64,000 bases of DNA, taken from positions 1-64,000 of the forward strand of contig CAUYLG010061876.1 of NCBI GenBank assembly GCA_963573385.1, written 5' to 3'. Source of the DNA: Cacajao melanocephalus (taxonomy: Eukaryota > Chordata > Mammalia > Primates > Pitheciidae). The stretch's first letter is position 1, and each line of letters opens with the position of its first letter. The notes beneath the pieces are model-generated. The model did not search any database, had not been told where the DNA came from, and saw nothing but the letters and a program-made list of their open reading frames with translations. Below are positions 1-52,115 of the stretch, piece by piece. Position numbers and translations under genes: made by a program.

Positions 1-4907
<4,907 letters not shown>

Positions 4908-4967
4908 GGCGGAGAGAGGAGACAACCACGCTCCTCTCAGCCCGGCAGCTGCCACAGGAAAAGGAAG
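4908..4967 (-). promoter_or_regulatory. RPL4: RPL4 5'UTR and 5'TOP transcription start
   Basis: Upstream of the ATG on the minus strand the sequence reads CTTCCTTTTCCTG from about 4967. A C followed by a pyrimidine tract is the terminal oligopyrimidine (TOP) start used by ribosomal protein mRNAs for mTOR/LARP1 translational control. The exact start is inferred from this motif. Confidence 0.75.
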
Positions 4968-5449
4968 TTCTCACTACTTCCTCTGTATATGTAAGCTTCC
5001 TCATGACCGCTCCACCCTGCCCCGCCTTAGAACCAAACAGATACACAAAATATTTCTCTACCACACTATAAAAATAAAAACTAGCATGTTATTTCTTTAT
5101 AGATATCGGGAAATTGCGATATTTATTTTCTTCCAAAGCTAATCATGGTTCTTAGAAAATAGGGACTCCTTTTCGCGGAATAATCCATAGGGGGCGTGGT
5201 CAACTCGCTAGTCGAGGCGTCATCTCCCCAGCCGTACGCTTATTTTAATTATTGCTGAAAATCGAAGACTATTAACACAGTAAATAGCTCTGAGTGGCCT
5301 GAAACAAAAGTTTAATTTTGTGGACAAACAGAACTTATGGGGCGGGGGTCAAGGTAGTCCCGGCGGGGCGGGGTCACGACCCCTGACGTAGCCGGCCCGG
5401 CGCGCATTTCAATTTGGCAGTTCCGGTCCCGCTCTCATTTTGGGACAGG
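4968..5449. promoter_or_regulatory. Divergent promoter shared by RPL4 and ZWILCH
   Basis: Only about 480 nt separate the RPL4 TOP start from the ZWILCH ATG. The ZWILCH-proximal part is GC-rich, with a GC-box run at 5362-5373, a CRE-like TGACGTA at 5384-5390 and CpGs in CGGCCCGGCGCGC around 5391-5405. An E2F-like TTTTCGCGGAA lies at 5170-5180. These motifs fit a housekeeping gene paired with a cell-cycle gene; their function is inference. Confidence 0.65.
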
Positions 5450-28546
<23,097 letters not shown>

Positions 28547-28594
28547 GTAAGTTTATTTTTTTATTCTAAAATTGGTTTTTCATTCAGTCATTCT

Positions 28595-28690
28595 GTGTGC
28601 AGTTATTAACTGCCAATAATATGCCAGCCACTGTCTCAGGTCCTGGGAAACAAGTAAGACAGTCAGTGCCCTTAATTATTACTGCCTAGA
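28595..28690 (+). repeat. Probable L2/MIR fragment
   Basis: AATATGCCAGCCACTGTCTC and CCTGGGAAACAAGTAAGAC match the ends common in these families. Confidence 0.5.
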
Positions 28691-28824
28691 GTAGCCCATT
28701 CAAATGTCAGTTCTCGAGCTGTATAAATTTGTGGTACTCAAATTTATATAAACTTATAAATTTATAGTTATATCCTACTCAAGCCAATGTACTACCACAC
28801 ATCTCATCTATCTAGAATAGTTAG

Positions 28825-29148
<324 letters not shown>

Positions 29149-29378
29149 TGTTTTATATTCTTCTTGCCCATTTATATTATACTTCAAAGTTTATTTTCCA
29201 AATAATTTATGATCTTTAATATATTGGTTTAAAAGATACTTACTTCTAGGTTTCAGGGTCATTATGAACTTTGTTGTATTTTCCTCACCCATTCAGAAAC
29301 TTTAGAAGGTTGAATAGTGTCTGTACTGACCCTTGACATTCACTGGAAGATCCTTTTGAAAATGAATTTATAGTATCA

Positions 29379-29717
<339 letters not shown>

Positions 29718-29844
29718 CTATATCTTTTGTGCAAAATAGACTCAACTGGATTCTTCTGATGTTTAATTTTTACTATTCAAATTTTAAAACATTTTATTAA
29801 GGGTATATATTTTTAATGGAAACATGTTCTAGCAAAAACTATAC

Positions 29845-29935
29845 ACACACACACACACACGATCCTCCATGTCTGTGGGTTCTGCATCCATGGATTCAAC
29901 CAACTGCAGATTGAAAATGTTGAAAAAAAAAATAG
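29845..29935. repeat. (AC)n tract and MER2/Tigger-like fragment
   Basis: An AC run at about 29846-29860, then GGTTCTGCATCCATGGATTC and CAACCAACTGCAGATTGAAAA, the terminal motif of Tigger/MER2 DNA transposons. Confidence 0.65.
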
Positions 29936-30232
29936 GCTGGGCACAGTGGCTCACGCCTTTAATCCCAACACTTTGGGAGCATCGCTTGAGCTTAGGAGTG
30001 TGAGATCAACCTGAGCAACATAGGGAGACTCCATCTCTACAAAAATAAAAATTTAGCCAGGCATGATTATCTGTGCCTGTGGTGCCAGCTACTTGTGAGG
30101 CTGAGGTAGGAGAATCAGTTGAGCCAGGGAAGTTGAAGTTGCAGTGAGCTGTGATCGTGAGCTACTTTTTTGTCTATCTGCACTCCAGCCTTGGTGACAG
30201 AGCAAGACCCTGTCTCTTAAAAAATTAAAAAT
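29936..30232 (+). mobile_element. Rearranged Alu at the likely junction
   Basis: Sense Alu lacking part of the left arm (jumping from CACTTTGGGAGC to ATCGCTTGAGC) and with an inserted run near 30165. Gene-poor sequence starts right after it. Confidence 0.85.
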
Positions 30233-40795
<10,563 letters not shown>

Positions 40796-41062
40796 TCTTT
40801 TTTTTTTGGAACAGGCTCTTGCTCTGTCACCCAATCTGGAGTGCAGTTGCACCATCACAACTGACTGTGGCCTCAACCTCCTGGGCTCAAGCAATCAGAG
40901 TATCTGGGACTATAGATGTGTGTCACCACACTTGGCTTATTTTCTAACTTTTTGTTAAGATGGGGGATCTCCCTATGTTGCACAGGCTGGTCTTGAGCTC
41001 CTGGGCTTAAGCTATACTCCTGCCTCTGTTTCCCAAAGTACTGGGATTATACACCCAGCCTG
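40796..41062 (-). mobile_element. Old Alu
   Basis: Heavily mutated antisense Alu; the only other Alu in the last 34 kb. Confidence 0.85.
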
Positions 41063-44000
41063 ATTTGTCTTTTTATTCCCCAGAAAGTACAGCACAGTGC
41101 TTAGGACATAATGACAAAAATAAAGAATGAATATGGCATTCATTCATTGTTAAATGTTTGTATTTAAGGGTGGAGGTCTTGGGCAAAGGCAGCAAAGAGG
41201 GAAGACAGGCAAGACAAGTCAGCAGAGACCTCAGAGGACTGACCATTCTCTAGGCTGGCTTCTGCCAAAGCACACAGATGTATCAAGAATGGAGTCAAAC
41301 GGATTGGCCAAATTCAGAAAAATACCATCATTATGGGGGCTTAATCCATTAGAAAGAAAGTAACAGTGAGAAGCCCCTGTGAAAGAGAGTTTCAATGTAA
41401 GACAGGAGTAACTTATTTTGGACCAACTTGTTTAAGGCCAACATAATTGTATGAGAATGATTTGCAGGGACCATGGAGCCAATAATACTCAAAGCAATGA
41501 GCTAAATAGACTGAGTTTTGCAGTTAGAAATACGTGAAAGAAAATCCTGTCTGCCTATGTGGCAAGTTATGTGGTCTTGGTCTAGTTATTTAAACTTATT
41601 TGTAAAATGCTAATAATCACACAAATCATACAGGATTGGAGAAAGTAGTCATACTAAATAGCCAGTCAAATGTCGGGCCCATCATAGACACTCAAAATTG
41701 ACATTTATTCATGTTATTGTTCTTATACTTGGCAGCCTACAAAGTAGACTGTGAGCCTAAGATTCAATTCCAAGTCTTAGGGATGGTGGGCTTGTTACAA
41801 CTTGAGATGATGGTGGACTGGCTGGGGATGGACTCGGGAACTGCTGCTTGCAATGACGGAGAAGACAGAGGCAGAGGCGTCTGCTCAGCCTTCCATCTTA
41901 ACATTTTTGCGTGCAAATGGACCATATCAACATTCTTTGATCCATTTCCCACGAACATCCCTACCTTCATTGATTGGAATCACCCAACTAGAAATCATAA
42001 TCCTGTGGTGCTTCTTTTGAAGGTGGGTTCTTCTGGGAGCTTGGACAAGGACAGAAAAAAAGGAGAGCCAGTTAAAGAGTAGAAACATTTGGAGGGAATG
42101 AGAGACTACTTGAGTTCAAGTGATGTAATTCCACAACAGCTTGCTGAAAAATGAGAAAATCACTCAATACGCATTGCCAAACAGCCGCTTTGATTGATTT
42201 TTTCAAAAAGCCTGAACCAACCAAGTTGTACAGTTGTCAGAATTGTGTAGCCGAAGCCACAGACGGTGTTGCTTTAAGAAATAATGGATGGCTTCAAGCA
42301 AACACTTCAAACAAGCACTTCCAACGGGCCAAAGAATGGCATTGAGAATTCTAAAGGGAAAGGTGGCAGAAATAAAAATAAGCAGATTTCCTGAAGCTAC
42401 TCTTACCTATATTTTACTGAAAGAACCCCATGTTTTCTAATTTATGTAAAATTAAATTCATAGTCATATCCAAGGAGGGACCCTAAAAAGCAAAAAAGAA
42501 TTCTAAATATTTTTTTCCAGCAATCAGAGTTGGTTGCTATTTAGAAGTACTCAGGGTCGGTAGTTGAGTGGATTCTTCTTCTTCTTCTTTTTTTTTAAAT
42601 TTTTTTATTTTTGAAAGAAAAAGAGAGGAAAGAAAGAGTGAAAGAAAGAAAAAAAGATTATTATTCTTTTATTTTGGATCATTATTCTTTTATTTTGGAT
42701 TTTAGTAGTGGATAGACTTCTGGGCTTTTTATTTTTTCCCCTAGCTTTTCTTCTAAAAACTTGGGGCCATGATATTAGCTGAAGACAAAAATGACAGATC
42801 ATTACTGATTCTTGTTTTTTCTTTTTAAATGTCTCTAATGTCTCCACCTGCAAATTAAAGTACATTCTCATTTGAGCTGGTTGCCAAGAATGGAAACCGA
42901 AAAGGGAGACCTAGGAAGGAGGACAAGCCTTTCAGGGGAAGATGGACAACAGAAAATCATTGACTAAATTAGAGCTGCCTCTCCATTCATCTGCCAAGCC
43001 CTGAGGCCTCCCCATGCCATAACTTCACATGATTGCATATCCCAGGGACAATTTAAAAATATATAAAATTTATTTTTATTAAAGCAATTTATGTTCACAT
43101 TTTAAAAATCAAATACTACTAAAAGGCGTATAATAAAAAATAATTGCATTCCCCTGGCCCACCCTACAGTCTGGCCCCAGGCAACAACTTTAAACACTAG
43201 TTTCTTCTTGTATCTTATCGCTACATCTCTAATAATATATTCACAGTGTTCTTTTCCTTTAGTTTTTAAAAGATATTATTTATGAACATCCTGAGATTTT
43301 AGGGGGTGATTTACCTCTCTTAAATAACTTCACCTCTCCTTCCATCCTCCCAATATAGATATTGTTTCAGTTACCTATTTTGGGGTTGCAAATCACCCCA
43401 AACAGAGTGACTAACAAAATAAAATAGTGGTTTATTCGTCATGGTTCTCTGGATTTGTTGGGTGGTTCTTCTCCTGGTCTTACCTAGCTTCAATTATGTG
43501 ACTGCATTCAGATAGTGGACTGGCTAGGAGCTGGACTCAGCTGGGGTTTTGCTCAGAGGTCCCTAGTTCTCGTCTACATTTCTATCTTGGGCTTCCTCAG
43601 GGGATGGCAGTCTTAAGGCAGCATTCTAAGAGGAAGCATTCTAAAAGCTTAAAAATGGAAGCTGTAAGATTTCTTAAAGTCAGGCCTTAAAAAGGGTCCA
43701 TCATCACTTCTACCACATTATATTGGTCAAATCAGGTGAAAGGGTAAGCCTGGACTCCAGAGCAAGGAAAATTTACTTCTTGATGAAGGCAGCAAGCAGT
43801 ACATGCTCGTTGCAAAAGGCAGGCAGAATGGGAGCCATCTTCATAAATAATTTACCATGGCTCTATCTAAGTGTGTTTAATCAATGTCAGCATTTAAATT
43901 ATTATTTAAATATTGTACACGGCACAGCCAAGTTTAACAGTTATACTTCTAATTTATTCTTTCTAGGACTAAGGATTACCTTGTTTTTTTGTTTGTTTTT

Positions 44001-47000
44001 GCCATGAATAGCCTTCTCTGTACCTATGCTTAATATTTTTTTATCAGATCAGTCATATGTTCACTTTCCAAATGCTCATACATAGCAAATATCAGACTGC
44101 CAATAAAGCTCCTTCCCTGGAGTTCTCTATCCTCCACCTTTCTGCTTCAACCTGAATTGGCTATTCTCTAGGTCTTCCCAATAAAGACTAGAAGAGAAAC
44201 AAACATTTTGGGTCTTTCTTTTCAAATCTTGTTTAATCTACAAAATAAAATTTTCAGAGGACATAATTGACACAGGAATACAATTATGACTTTACAATCA
44301 TGATGCTGAAGAGTTGGGAGGAGGTTTGGTAAAGACATTATAACACTTATGAGTTCAGAGTTTTAGAAGACATATATAAAAAAGGTGAAACAATGAATGT
44401 GACCAAACAATTGGTAAAAAAAAATAATAACCAGATTAACATGATTCTTGCAGTAAGTGTTATGGACAAGTGAAAGGGCTTACTTCATTTTGAAAGATTC
44501 AAGAAGAATGTATTGGAACTAGTGCTGTAGTTTTTAGTAGAGATCAAAGAGAGAATGGAACTTTACAACCCATATTGTGTTTCCGTCTTGCTTTTTTTAA
44601 GCATAAAAAGAGAGAATATGTCAACTCTGAAAATGGAAGACAAAATATGCATTTGAGGAGGAAAAAGACAACTCTATTAGTCTTGGCTTCCTGATTTGTG
44701 TATTTCAGGTATGAATGCCTACTTTGGTGTTTTGGAGGAATTTAATAAGATAATGGAGATCAGGTACCTAGTCAGTGTTTGTACATTGAAAATTTTAATG
44801 AATAATTATTCTTGCTATTAAGAACTTACCAAATATATTATTAAAATTCTGCCAGAAATTTTAGAAATCTGCTACAAATATATGCAATGTGCTTTGTCTA
44901 TCCCAAGTAGACTTCTAGAACAAATGATAAAATTGAAAATTTGTGAGCTCTAAGAGAAGGAAGAAAACTTTGAGAAAAATGATATGTTAATGAAATATAA
45001 AATATACCTTGTTAAGCTTTTATATATAAAATAAGATTATCAGAATGGTATATTTGGGGAAAACTACAGATATGTTATATCAGTCCACATCAAAACATTT
45101 TATAGTGTCTTCCTTTAATTGTACTTAAAATATAGAAATAATAATATCCTAGCAATATAATCCAGTGAGTATGTAGCCGAAAGAACCAATGTTACTGTAT
45201 GTTAACGAAGGCATGACACAGGGCTCTGTCTTGGCCCTAAATTGCTCATTAATTCATTAATTCAAAAGTCCTTTATTGAACACTACTATGTGCCAGGTAT
45301 TGTGCTAGGTATTGGGGTATAGCAAGGAGAAAAAAAATGGATTTTTTTTAAAACTGAGAACTTAGCTAAAGTCATAGAATGAATGCTGAAGCCACATCCT
45401 GTTTAACACAAAATTGAAACAGGTAATAAATGTATTGAAAGGAATGATTCAAATTTAAAATGATGTCAACAGACTATAGCAGTAGATCAACTCTATTTCG
45501 TTGTACTCCTCTTGAGAACTTATTTAATATCTTTGAGTTTTAGTTTCTTTGTGTATAAAAAGAAGGTAATAACATCTGCTGATTGACTTGTTTTGAGCTT
45601 TAAAGATAACCCATGTAAAGAACATAGCACAGTGCCTGAAATATGCTAGAAGCTTTAAAGATAGTGGCTTTCATTAATATAGGAATTACTTTTCTACAAA
45701 GGATCATTTGTTTATGTATGCAATGATTCTCAGAATCTACCAGAAGGCCAAGAAAGGTAAGGCAATTGTCATTAAGAGGATCAGCACTTAAACACATCTT
45801 TTCTTATTTCTGATTTTAAAATTTATATTCTATCTGGAAGTGAACAATGTTTGATTTTCCAACTCCTGTCATATAGAATGTAATTATTTAAACAGTTTTA
45901 AGATACAATAACTTGAGAGTATGGAAAGCTATTTTGGAGTGCAAAGGAAAATGTCTTTATATCCACATTGGAATTTCTGTGTTTCTGTTGTATTAGGCTA
46001 GTTAATATCATTGCAAATGAACATTCTTTTTAAAATTTGATCATATTTCTTTCATCACAAAATTGTTCTACCCTGTCAATAAAGGGGTATAACTGAATGA
46101 AAGATGAAGAAGAGAAGTCAGTGACAGGAGCAGCTTTTCCCCAGCAGTCAAGGGATGAATGGGCTGCATGAAGTCTGGTAAGACTGTGTACTATTTGATA
46201 AGTAATAGACCAAGTATCTCACATGATCCTCATGACAGCCTAATGAAGGAAGTATTTAGTTTCTACTGTCCTCATCTCTTGAGTGAGGAAATAGGTTCAA
46301 AAAGGCTGAGTGACTTTTCAAGTCACACAATTAGTAAATGCCACAAACGAGAAGCAAATTCAAGTCTTGTGATTTCATTTTCAACGTTCTTTCTCCTCCA
46401 CCACACTGCCTCTGGCTCAGTGCTCTTTCTGTGATGAGCCATAGGGTCCTTCGCATTATCTCAAAGCAATCTGCTCACTAAGTATGTCATGCTTGGCTAA
46501 GATCTGTTTTCCAGAGGATGGTCTCTTCTGTTGGACCTTTTCATTAAGTCAATATAGCAACAGTGAAAAGTTTAGGAAAGAGGTTTTTAAGCTATTAAAA
46601 TCTTACCATCTTAGTACTATTTTGATTGCATTTAAATACATTCATATTTTTAAATAGTTATCATCCCATTCTACATATAATTTTGTATCATTCATCTATT
46701 TATTCATTAAATGCATATTTATTGAGTGTCTCCTATGTGTCAGGCACCATTCTAGAAGCAGGAATTACAGCAGAAAACAACAGCAAAGTCCCTGGTCTTG
46801 TTGAGTTCACATATGATGGAGAAAACAGACAATAAACAATACAATTAGTAAAATATATTGTATGTTAGATAAGTGCTAAAGACAAAAAAAAAAAGTAGGT
46901 ATAGAGAGTAGACCTTTAGGGGAGATAGGAATGCAACTAAATTGTTAGATAGTTTCCAAGAAATACTTTGTTAAAAAGTCAACAACTTAGTAAAGAAGGA

Positions 47001-48609
47001 AGCATATTATTCCTGGAGTCTCCAGATTAAAGTCCAGATGTCCTTTGCCTGGATTTCAACATTAAAGGATCCTAAGCAGGGAACCTAATCCAAGCCCATC
47101 TAGACTTCTGATATTGGTAACTGTGAGATAATAAAGGGGTGTTGTTTTAAGTGGCTATGTTTGTACTAATTTATCATGCTGTAACAGAATACTAATATAG
47201 AAGGGAATAGAAATGAAAACTCCCTACCCAGTTTCATGCCAAGCGTATTTGAGAAACAGGGCCAGTGCGTATGAAGTCTACTGAGCCAACTATAAAAACG
47301 TGAAGACATAGAGTTAAGAACACCAAGTCATACCTGTTTTTCTAATGATAACCAAGTTCCCATTAGCTACACAATAGTCTCATAAGTACCACAATTTACT
47401 TAGACCTTTCACTCTACTTAATTCTGTTACTTCAAGTCTTATATATGATTAGATAAACTGAAGTATATTAGATACTATTATAATAAATACCTTCATACAT
47501 ATAGCATTTTTCTTTAGTTGGCTAATTTATCTTTCAAAAGATTGTTCTTTTACAGTAATGTATGCTCATCATTTTGCTGGACCCTTGCAAGCATTGAGGT
47601 GTATCTTTCTTCTTAATTTTTCCTACCTTAATAAGTAAAAGAGTAGCAATACTTAAAAATGTTTTCTATGAATACTTAAAAGCATACTTCTTCCAATTTG
47701 TTTTCTCATAGCATTTTCATTCATTGATTTTTTAAAAAGGTAATGTTGTTTATTAAGTTACTAATAGGTGAGGAAATCAGTTAGAAGAGGTTTCAGAATT
47801 GTTTTTGATTGTGACTTGCTGTCCTTTAATCCCTGCTGTCTCAAGTTTCTCACCTACAAAATAAAGACAGAGTCTGCTGTCATATCAAAAAAATATTTAT
47901 AAAGCATTTACAGAAGTGCATCCTTGCATTTATTCCTAGTAACCTACAGGTATATATGTTCTTTTAAAACAAGAAATAAAATTGTATAGTGCAAAGAACT
48001 GCATTGGAATTAGGTAGACCTCAACCATTTTATCATGCTGTATAACCTTGTATAATTTACTTCATTTATTTGTCACCTAGTTTCTGCATCTATATAATGA
48101 ATAACTTGGCATAATGTTTTAGCTAATTTCTGCATACCATTAGTGTCTATGTTCTTTTATAATAACTACCTACAAAGTCACACATAGGATCTGAGCAATT
48201 CAACCCTCTCTGCACAGATACAATGAGTTCACATGTGACCCCAAAATGAATTGCTACTCATCAATGATATTCCCTTTCATCATTCTACATTTATTCTTCT
48301 TTTCTCTGTCACCTCTCCAAATAGTTACACCTTAGCTTCTTCTTTTACAGTAGAAAATTATGCCCAGTTGTTTCTCTCTTGTCTGCTAAAAATACTACTG
48401 AACAAAAAATTATACACATTTTAAAATGAATAGTTATACCACTGAAAAGCATTACCCCAATAAATAGTACTCTGAGAAATTTAACCAAAGCCCAAGCAGT
48501 GAAAACAGAAATAAATGAGGAATGACTGAAAAATGATAGAACCACAGATCTAGGAAACACTAAAAAATTATAAATAGAGAATGAATTCTACTTTATTTCG
48601 ATATATTTG
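41063..48609. other. Gene-free interval with old repeats
   Basis: No exon recognised. MIRs at about 41520-41700, 45530-45790 and 46190-46430; L2-like ends at about 45250-45320 and 46690-46865; an unclassified old repeat at about 43360-43640 (AAATCACCCCAAACAGAGTG); an MLT1-like LTR 3' end at 46990-47205; a purine-rich tract at 42615-42660. Confidence 0.65.
46990..47205 (+). mobile_element. MLT1-type LTR 3' end
   Basis: AACTGTGAGATAATAAAGGG, TGTTGTTTTAAGTGGC and GAATACTAATATAG are MLT1 LTR landmarks in order. Confidence 0.7.
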
Positions 48610-49912
48610 ATAGGATATATGGCTGGTTTTCAAGGAAAAAGTTGGTTCTTAAGAAAACTAGAAATAGACAAATAACCATAAAAATAATTGAACAGGTGCC
48701 AAAAGAACATCACCAAAGCAAAAATCTGGCTAATTTTGTCCGTGAATTCTTTCAAAATTTCAAGATGAGAAAAAATACACTGCCTTTAAAAATATGTATT
48801 TACACAGTTATGAAAAAGTTTCCCAGTCATGTCAAAGTTAGCATAATTCTAATAACAAAATCTACAAGAATCACATTAAATGAAAGCTACATATTGATAT
48901 TTTATTCCTATAAATGAGAATCCTAAATAAAACATTATTCAATTCTATCAAGTAGAATAAGAATAAACCCTCTATTATTACTGAGGTTTATTCCAGGAAT
49001 TCAAGGATGGTTTTACATGTGAATTACACTAACAATTACATTGATTTTGATACAATTCAACAGTATTTGTAATTAATTTAAAAATTTTTTTCAACTTTAT
49101 GTTCATGGTACATGTGCAGGATGTGCAGGTTTGTTACATAGGTAAATGTGTGCCATGGGTGGTTAGCTGCACAGATTATCCTATCACCCAGTATTAAGCC
49201 CAGCATCCATTAGCTATTCTTTCTGATCCTCTCCCTTTTCCTACCCTCTGCCCTTTGACAGGCCCCAGTGTGTATTGTTCCTCACCCATGTGTTCATGTA
49301 TTCTCATCATTCAGCTCCCACTTATAAGTGAGAACATGTGGTATTTGGTTTTCTGTTCCTGTGTTAGTTTGCTAAGGATAAGGGCCTCCAGCTCCATCTG
49401 TTTCCCTGCAAAGAACATAATCTCATTCCTCTTTATGGCTGCATAATATTCCACCGTGTATATTTACCATATTTTCTTTATCCAGTCGATAATTGATGAA
49501 CATTTAGGTTGATTCCATGTTTTTGGTATTGTGGATAGTGCTGCAATGAACATATGTGTGCATGTGTCTTTATAATAAAATGGTATATATTCCTTTGGCT
49601 ATATACCCAGTAATGGGATTGCTGGGTCAAATGGTATTTTTACATCTAGGTCTTTAAGGAATTGCCACACTATCATCCACAGTGATTGAACTAATTTACA
49701 CTCTCACAAACTTTTTATAAATAAAATACAGAAACAAAATTCTTGATCAAAGACAAGGCTTCTCCTTACTGATTTTCAATACTGGATTGGAGACCTTAGT
49801 CAATTAATAGGGTAATAAATATTAATAAGAATGTATCCTGAAAAGGAAAAACATGTTATTATTGTTTGAAAATAATATTCTCATCTACCCAAGTGCAGGT
49901 ATCATGTCTCTT
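48610..49912 (+). mobile_element. L1 ORF2 fragment, interrupted by an inverted L1
   Basis: Sense L1 ORF2-like sequence at about 48610-49080 (GGTTTATTCCAGGAATTCAA) resumes at about 49713 and runs to the MaLR LTR at 49915. Broken by many stops. Confidence 0.7.
49081..49712 (-). mobile_element. 5'-truncated L1 3' end, primate type
   Basis: Reverse complement of the L1 ORF2 end and 3'UTR (TTCATGGTACATGTGCAGGA, CTATATACCCAGTAATGGGA, CTCATTCCTCTTTATGGCTG). Lies inside an older, oppositely oriented L1. Confidence 0.88.
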
Positions 49913-49914
49913 AT

Positions 49915-50269
49915 TGATATGGTTTGGCTCTGTGTTTCCACCAAAATCTCATCTTGAATTGGAATAATCCCCATGTGTTAAGGGCAGGACCAGGTGGAGA
50001 TAATTGAATCAAGGAGGTGGTTCTCCCCTGCTGTTCTTGTGATAGTAAGTTCCTATAAGATCTGATGATTATGTAAGAAGCTTCCCCTTTTCACTTGGCT
50101 CTCACTTCTCTCTTGTCTGCCACCATGTAAGATATGACTTTTGGGTTCTGCCATTATTGTGACACCTCCCCAGCCACGTGGAACTGTGAGTCCATTAAAC
50201 TACTTTCCTTTACAAATTACCCAGTCTCAGGTATGTTTTTATAAGGAGTGTGAGAACAGACTAATATAG
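49915..50269 (+). mobile_element. MaLR (MST/THE1-type) 5' LTR
   Basis: Starts TGATATGGTTTGGCTCTGTG and ends near AGACTAATATA, with CAGCCACGTGGAACTGTGAG inside; a complete LTR of about 355 nt. Confidence 0.88.
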
Positions 50270-51875
50270 CAAATTGATACCATAGAGAGTGGGGTGCTGC
50301 AACAAGGATCCCAAAACTGTGGAAGTGACTTTGGAACTGGGTAATAGGCAGAGGTTGGAACAGTTTGGATGGCTCAGAAGAAGACAGGAAAATGTGGAAA
50401 AGTTTGGAATTTCCTAGAGACTTTGAGGAAGACAGGAAGATGTGGGAAAGTTTGGAACTTCCTAGAGACTTGTTGAATGACTTTGACCAAAATGCTGATC
50501 ATGATATGGAAAATGAAGTCCAGGCTGAGGTGGTCTCAGATGGAGATGAGAAACTTGTTGGGAACTGGTGTAAAGGTGACTCTTGTTATGTTTTAGCAGA
50601 GACTGGTGGCATTTTGCCTCTGCCCTAGCAATCTGTGAAACTTTGAACTTGAGAAATATTATTTAGACTATCTGGCAGAAGAAATTTCTGAGTGGCAAAG
50701 TGTTCAAGAGGAAGCATAGCATAAAAGTTTGGAAAATTTGAAGTCTGATGATCCCACAGTAAAGAAAAACCCATTTTCTGGGGATAAATTCAAGCCAACT
50801 GTATAAATTTGCATAAGTAATAAGGAACCAAATGTTAATCACCAAGACAATGGAGAAAATGTCCATAGCGCATCTCAGAGACCTTCATGGCAGCCCCTCC
50901 CATCACAGACCTGGAGGCCTAGGAGGGAAAAATGGTTCCATGAGCTAGGCTTAGGGACCCCTTGCTCTATGCAGTCTTGGGACATGGTGCCCTGTGTCCT
51001 AGCTGCTTCAGCTCATTATTTGAAACCATGGCTAAAAGGGGCCAAGGTACTGCTGGAGCCATTGTTCAGAGGGTGCAAGCCTCAAGCCTTGGTGGCTTAC
51101 ACATGGTGTTGAGCCTGTAGGTGCACAGAAGTCAAGAATTGAGGTTTGGGAACCTCTGCCTAGATTTCAGAGGATGTATGGCAATGCCTGGATGCAGGCA
51201 GACATTTGCTTCAGGGGTGGGGCCCTCATGGAGAACCTCTCCTAGGTTAGGGCAGAAGGGAAATGTGGTGTTAGAGCCCCCATAGAGTCTCCACTGGGGC
51301 ACTACCTAGTGGATCTGTGAAAAGAGGCCCACCATCCTCCAGATGCCAGAATGGTAAATCCACCGACAGCTTGCATTGTGAACCTGGAAAACCCACAGAC
51401 ACTCAACATCAGCCCATGAAAGCAGCTGGGCTGGAGGGGTAAACACTGCAAAGCCACAGGGGCAGAGCTGTCCTAGGCCACCAAGCTATGGTAGCCCACC
51501 TCTTTCATCAGCATGACCTGGATGTGAGACATGGATTCAAAGGAGGTCATTTTAGAACTTAAAGGTTTAATGACTGCCCTATTGGATTTTGGACTTGCAT
51601 GGGGCCTGTGGCCCCTTTGTTTTGTCCAATTTCTCTCATTTGGAATGGGTATATTTACCCAATACCTGTACCTCCATTGTATCTAAGAAGTAACTAACTT
51701 GCTTTTGATTTTACAGGCTCATAGGTGGAAGGAACTTGCCTTGTCTCAGATGAGACTTTAGACTTGGACTTTTGAGTTAATGTTGGCATGAGTTAAGACT
51801 TTGGGGGACTTTTGAAAAGGCATGATTGTGTTTGAAATGTAAGGACATGAGATTTGGGAGGGGTCAGGGGTGGAA
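50270..51875 (+). mobile_element. MaLR internal sequence
   Basis: About 1.6 kb between matching LTRs. Contains an open stretch (50365-50628) with a 48-nt tandem duplication but no retroviral enzyme domain; MaLRs are non-autonomous. Confidence 0.82.
50380..50475. repeat. 48-bp tandem duplication inside MaLR internal region
   Basis: Units starting GAAGACAGG at 50380 and 50428 are nearly identical and keep the reading frame, giving EDRKMWKSLEFPRDFE and EDRKMWESLELPRDLL. Confidence 0.9.
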
Positions 51876-52115
51876 TGATATGGTTTGGCTCTGTGTCACC
51901 ACCCAAATCTCACCTTGAATTGAAATAATCCACACATGTCAAGGGTAGGACCAGGTGGACATAATTGAATCACAGGGGTGGTTAACCCCATGCTGTTCTC
52001 ATGATAGTAAGTAATCACGAGATCTGATGATTCTGTAAGGGCCTTCCTCCTTTTGCTTGGCTCTCACTTCTCTCTTGGCTTCTGCCATGTAAGACATGCC
52101 TTTCACCTTTCACTG
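51876..52115 (+). mobile_element. MaLR 3' LTR, truncated
   Basis: Starts TGATATGGTTTGGCTCTGTG like the 5' LTR but stops about 110 nt early at CATGCCTTTCACC, where L1 sequence takes over. Confidence 0.85.
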
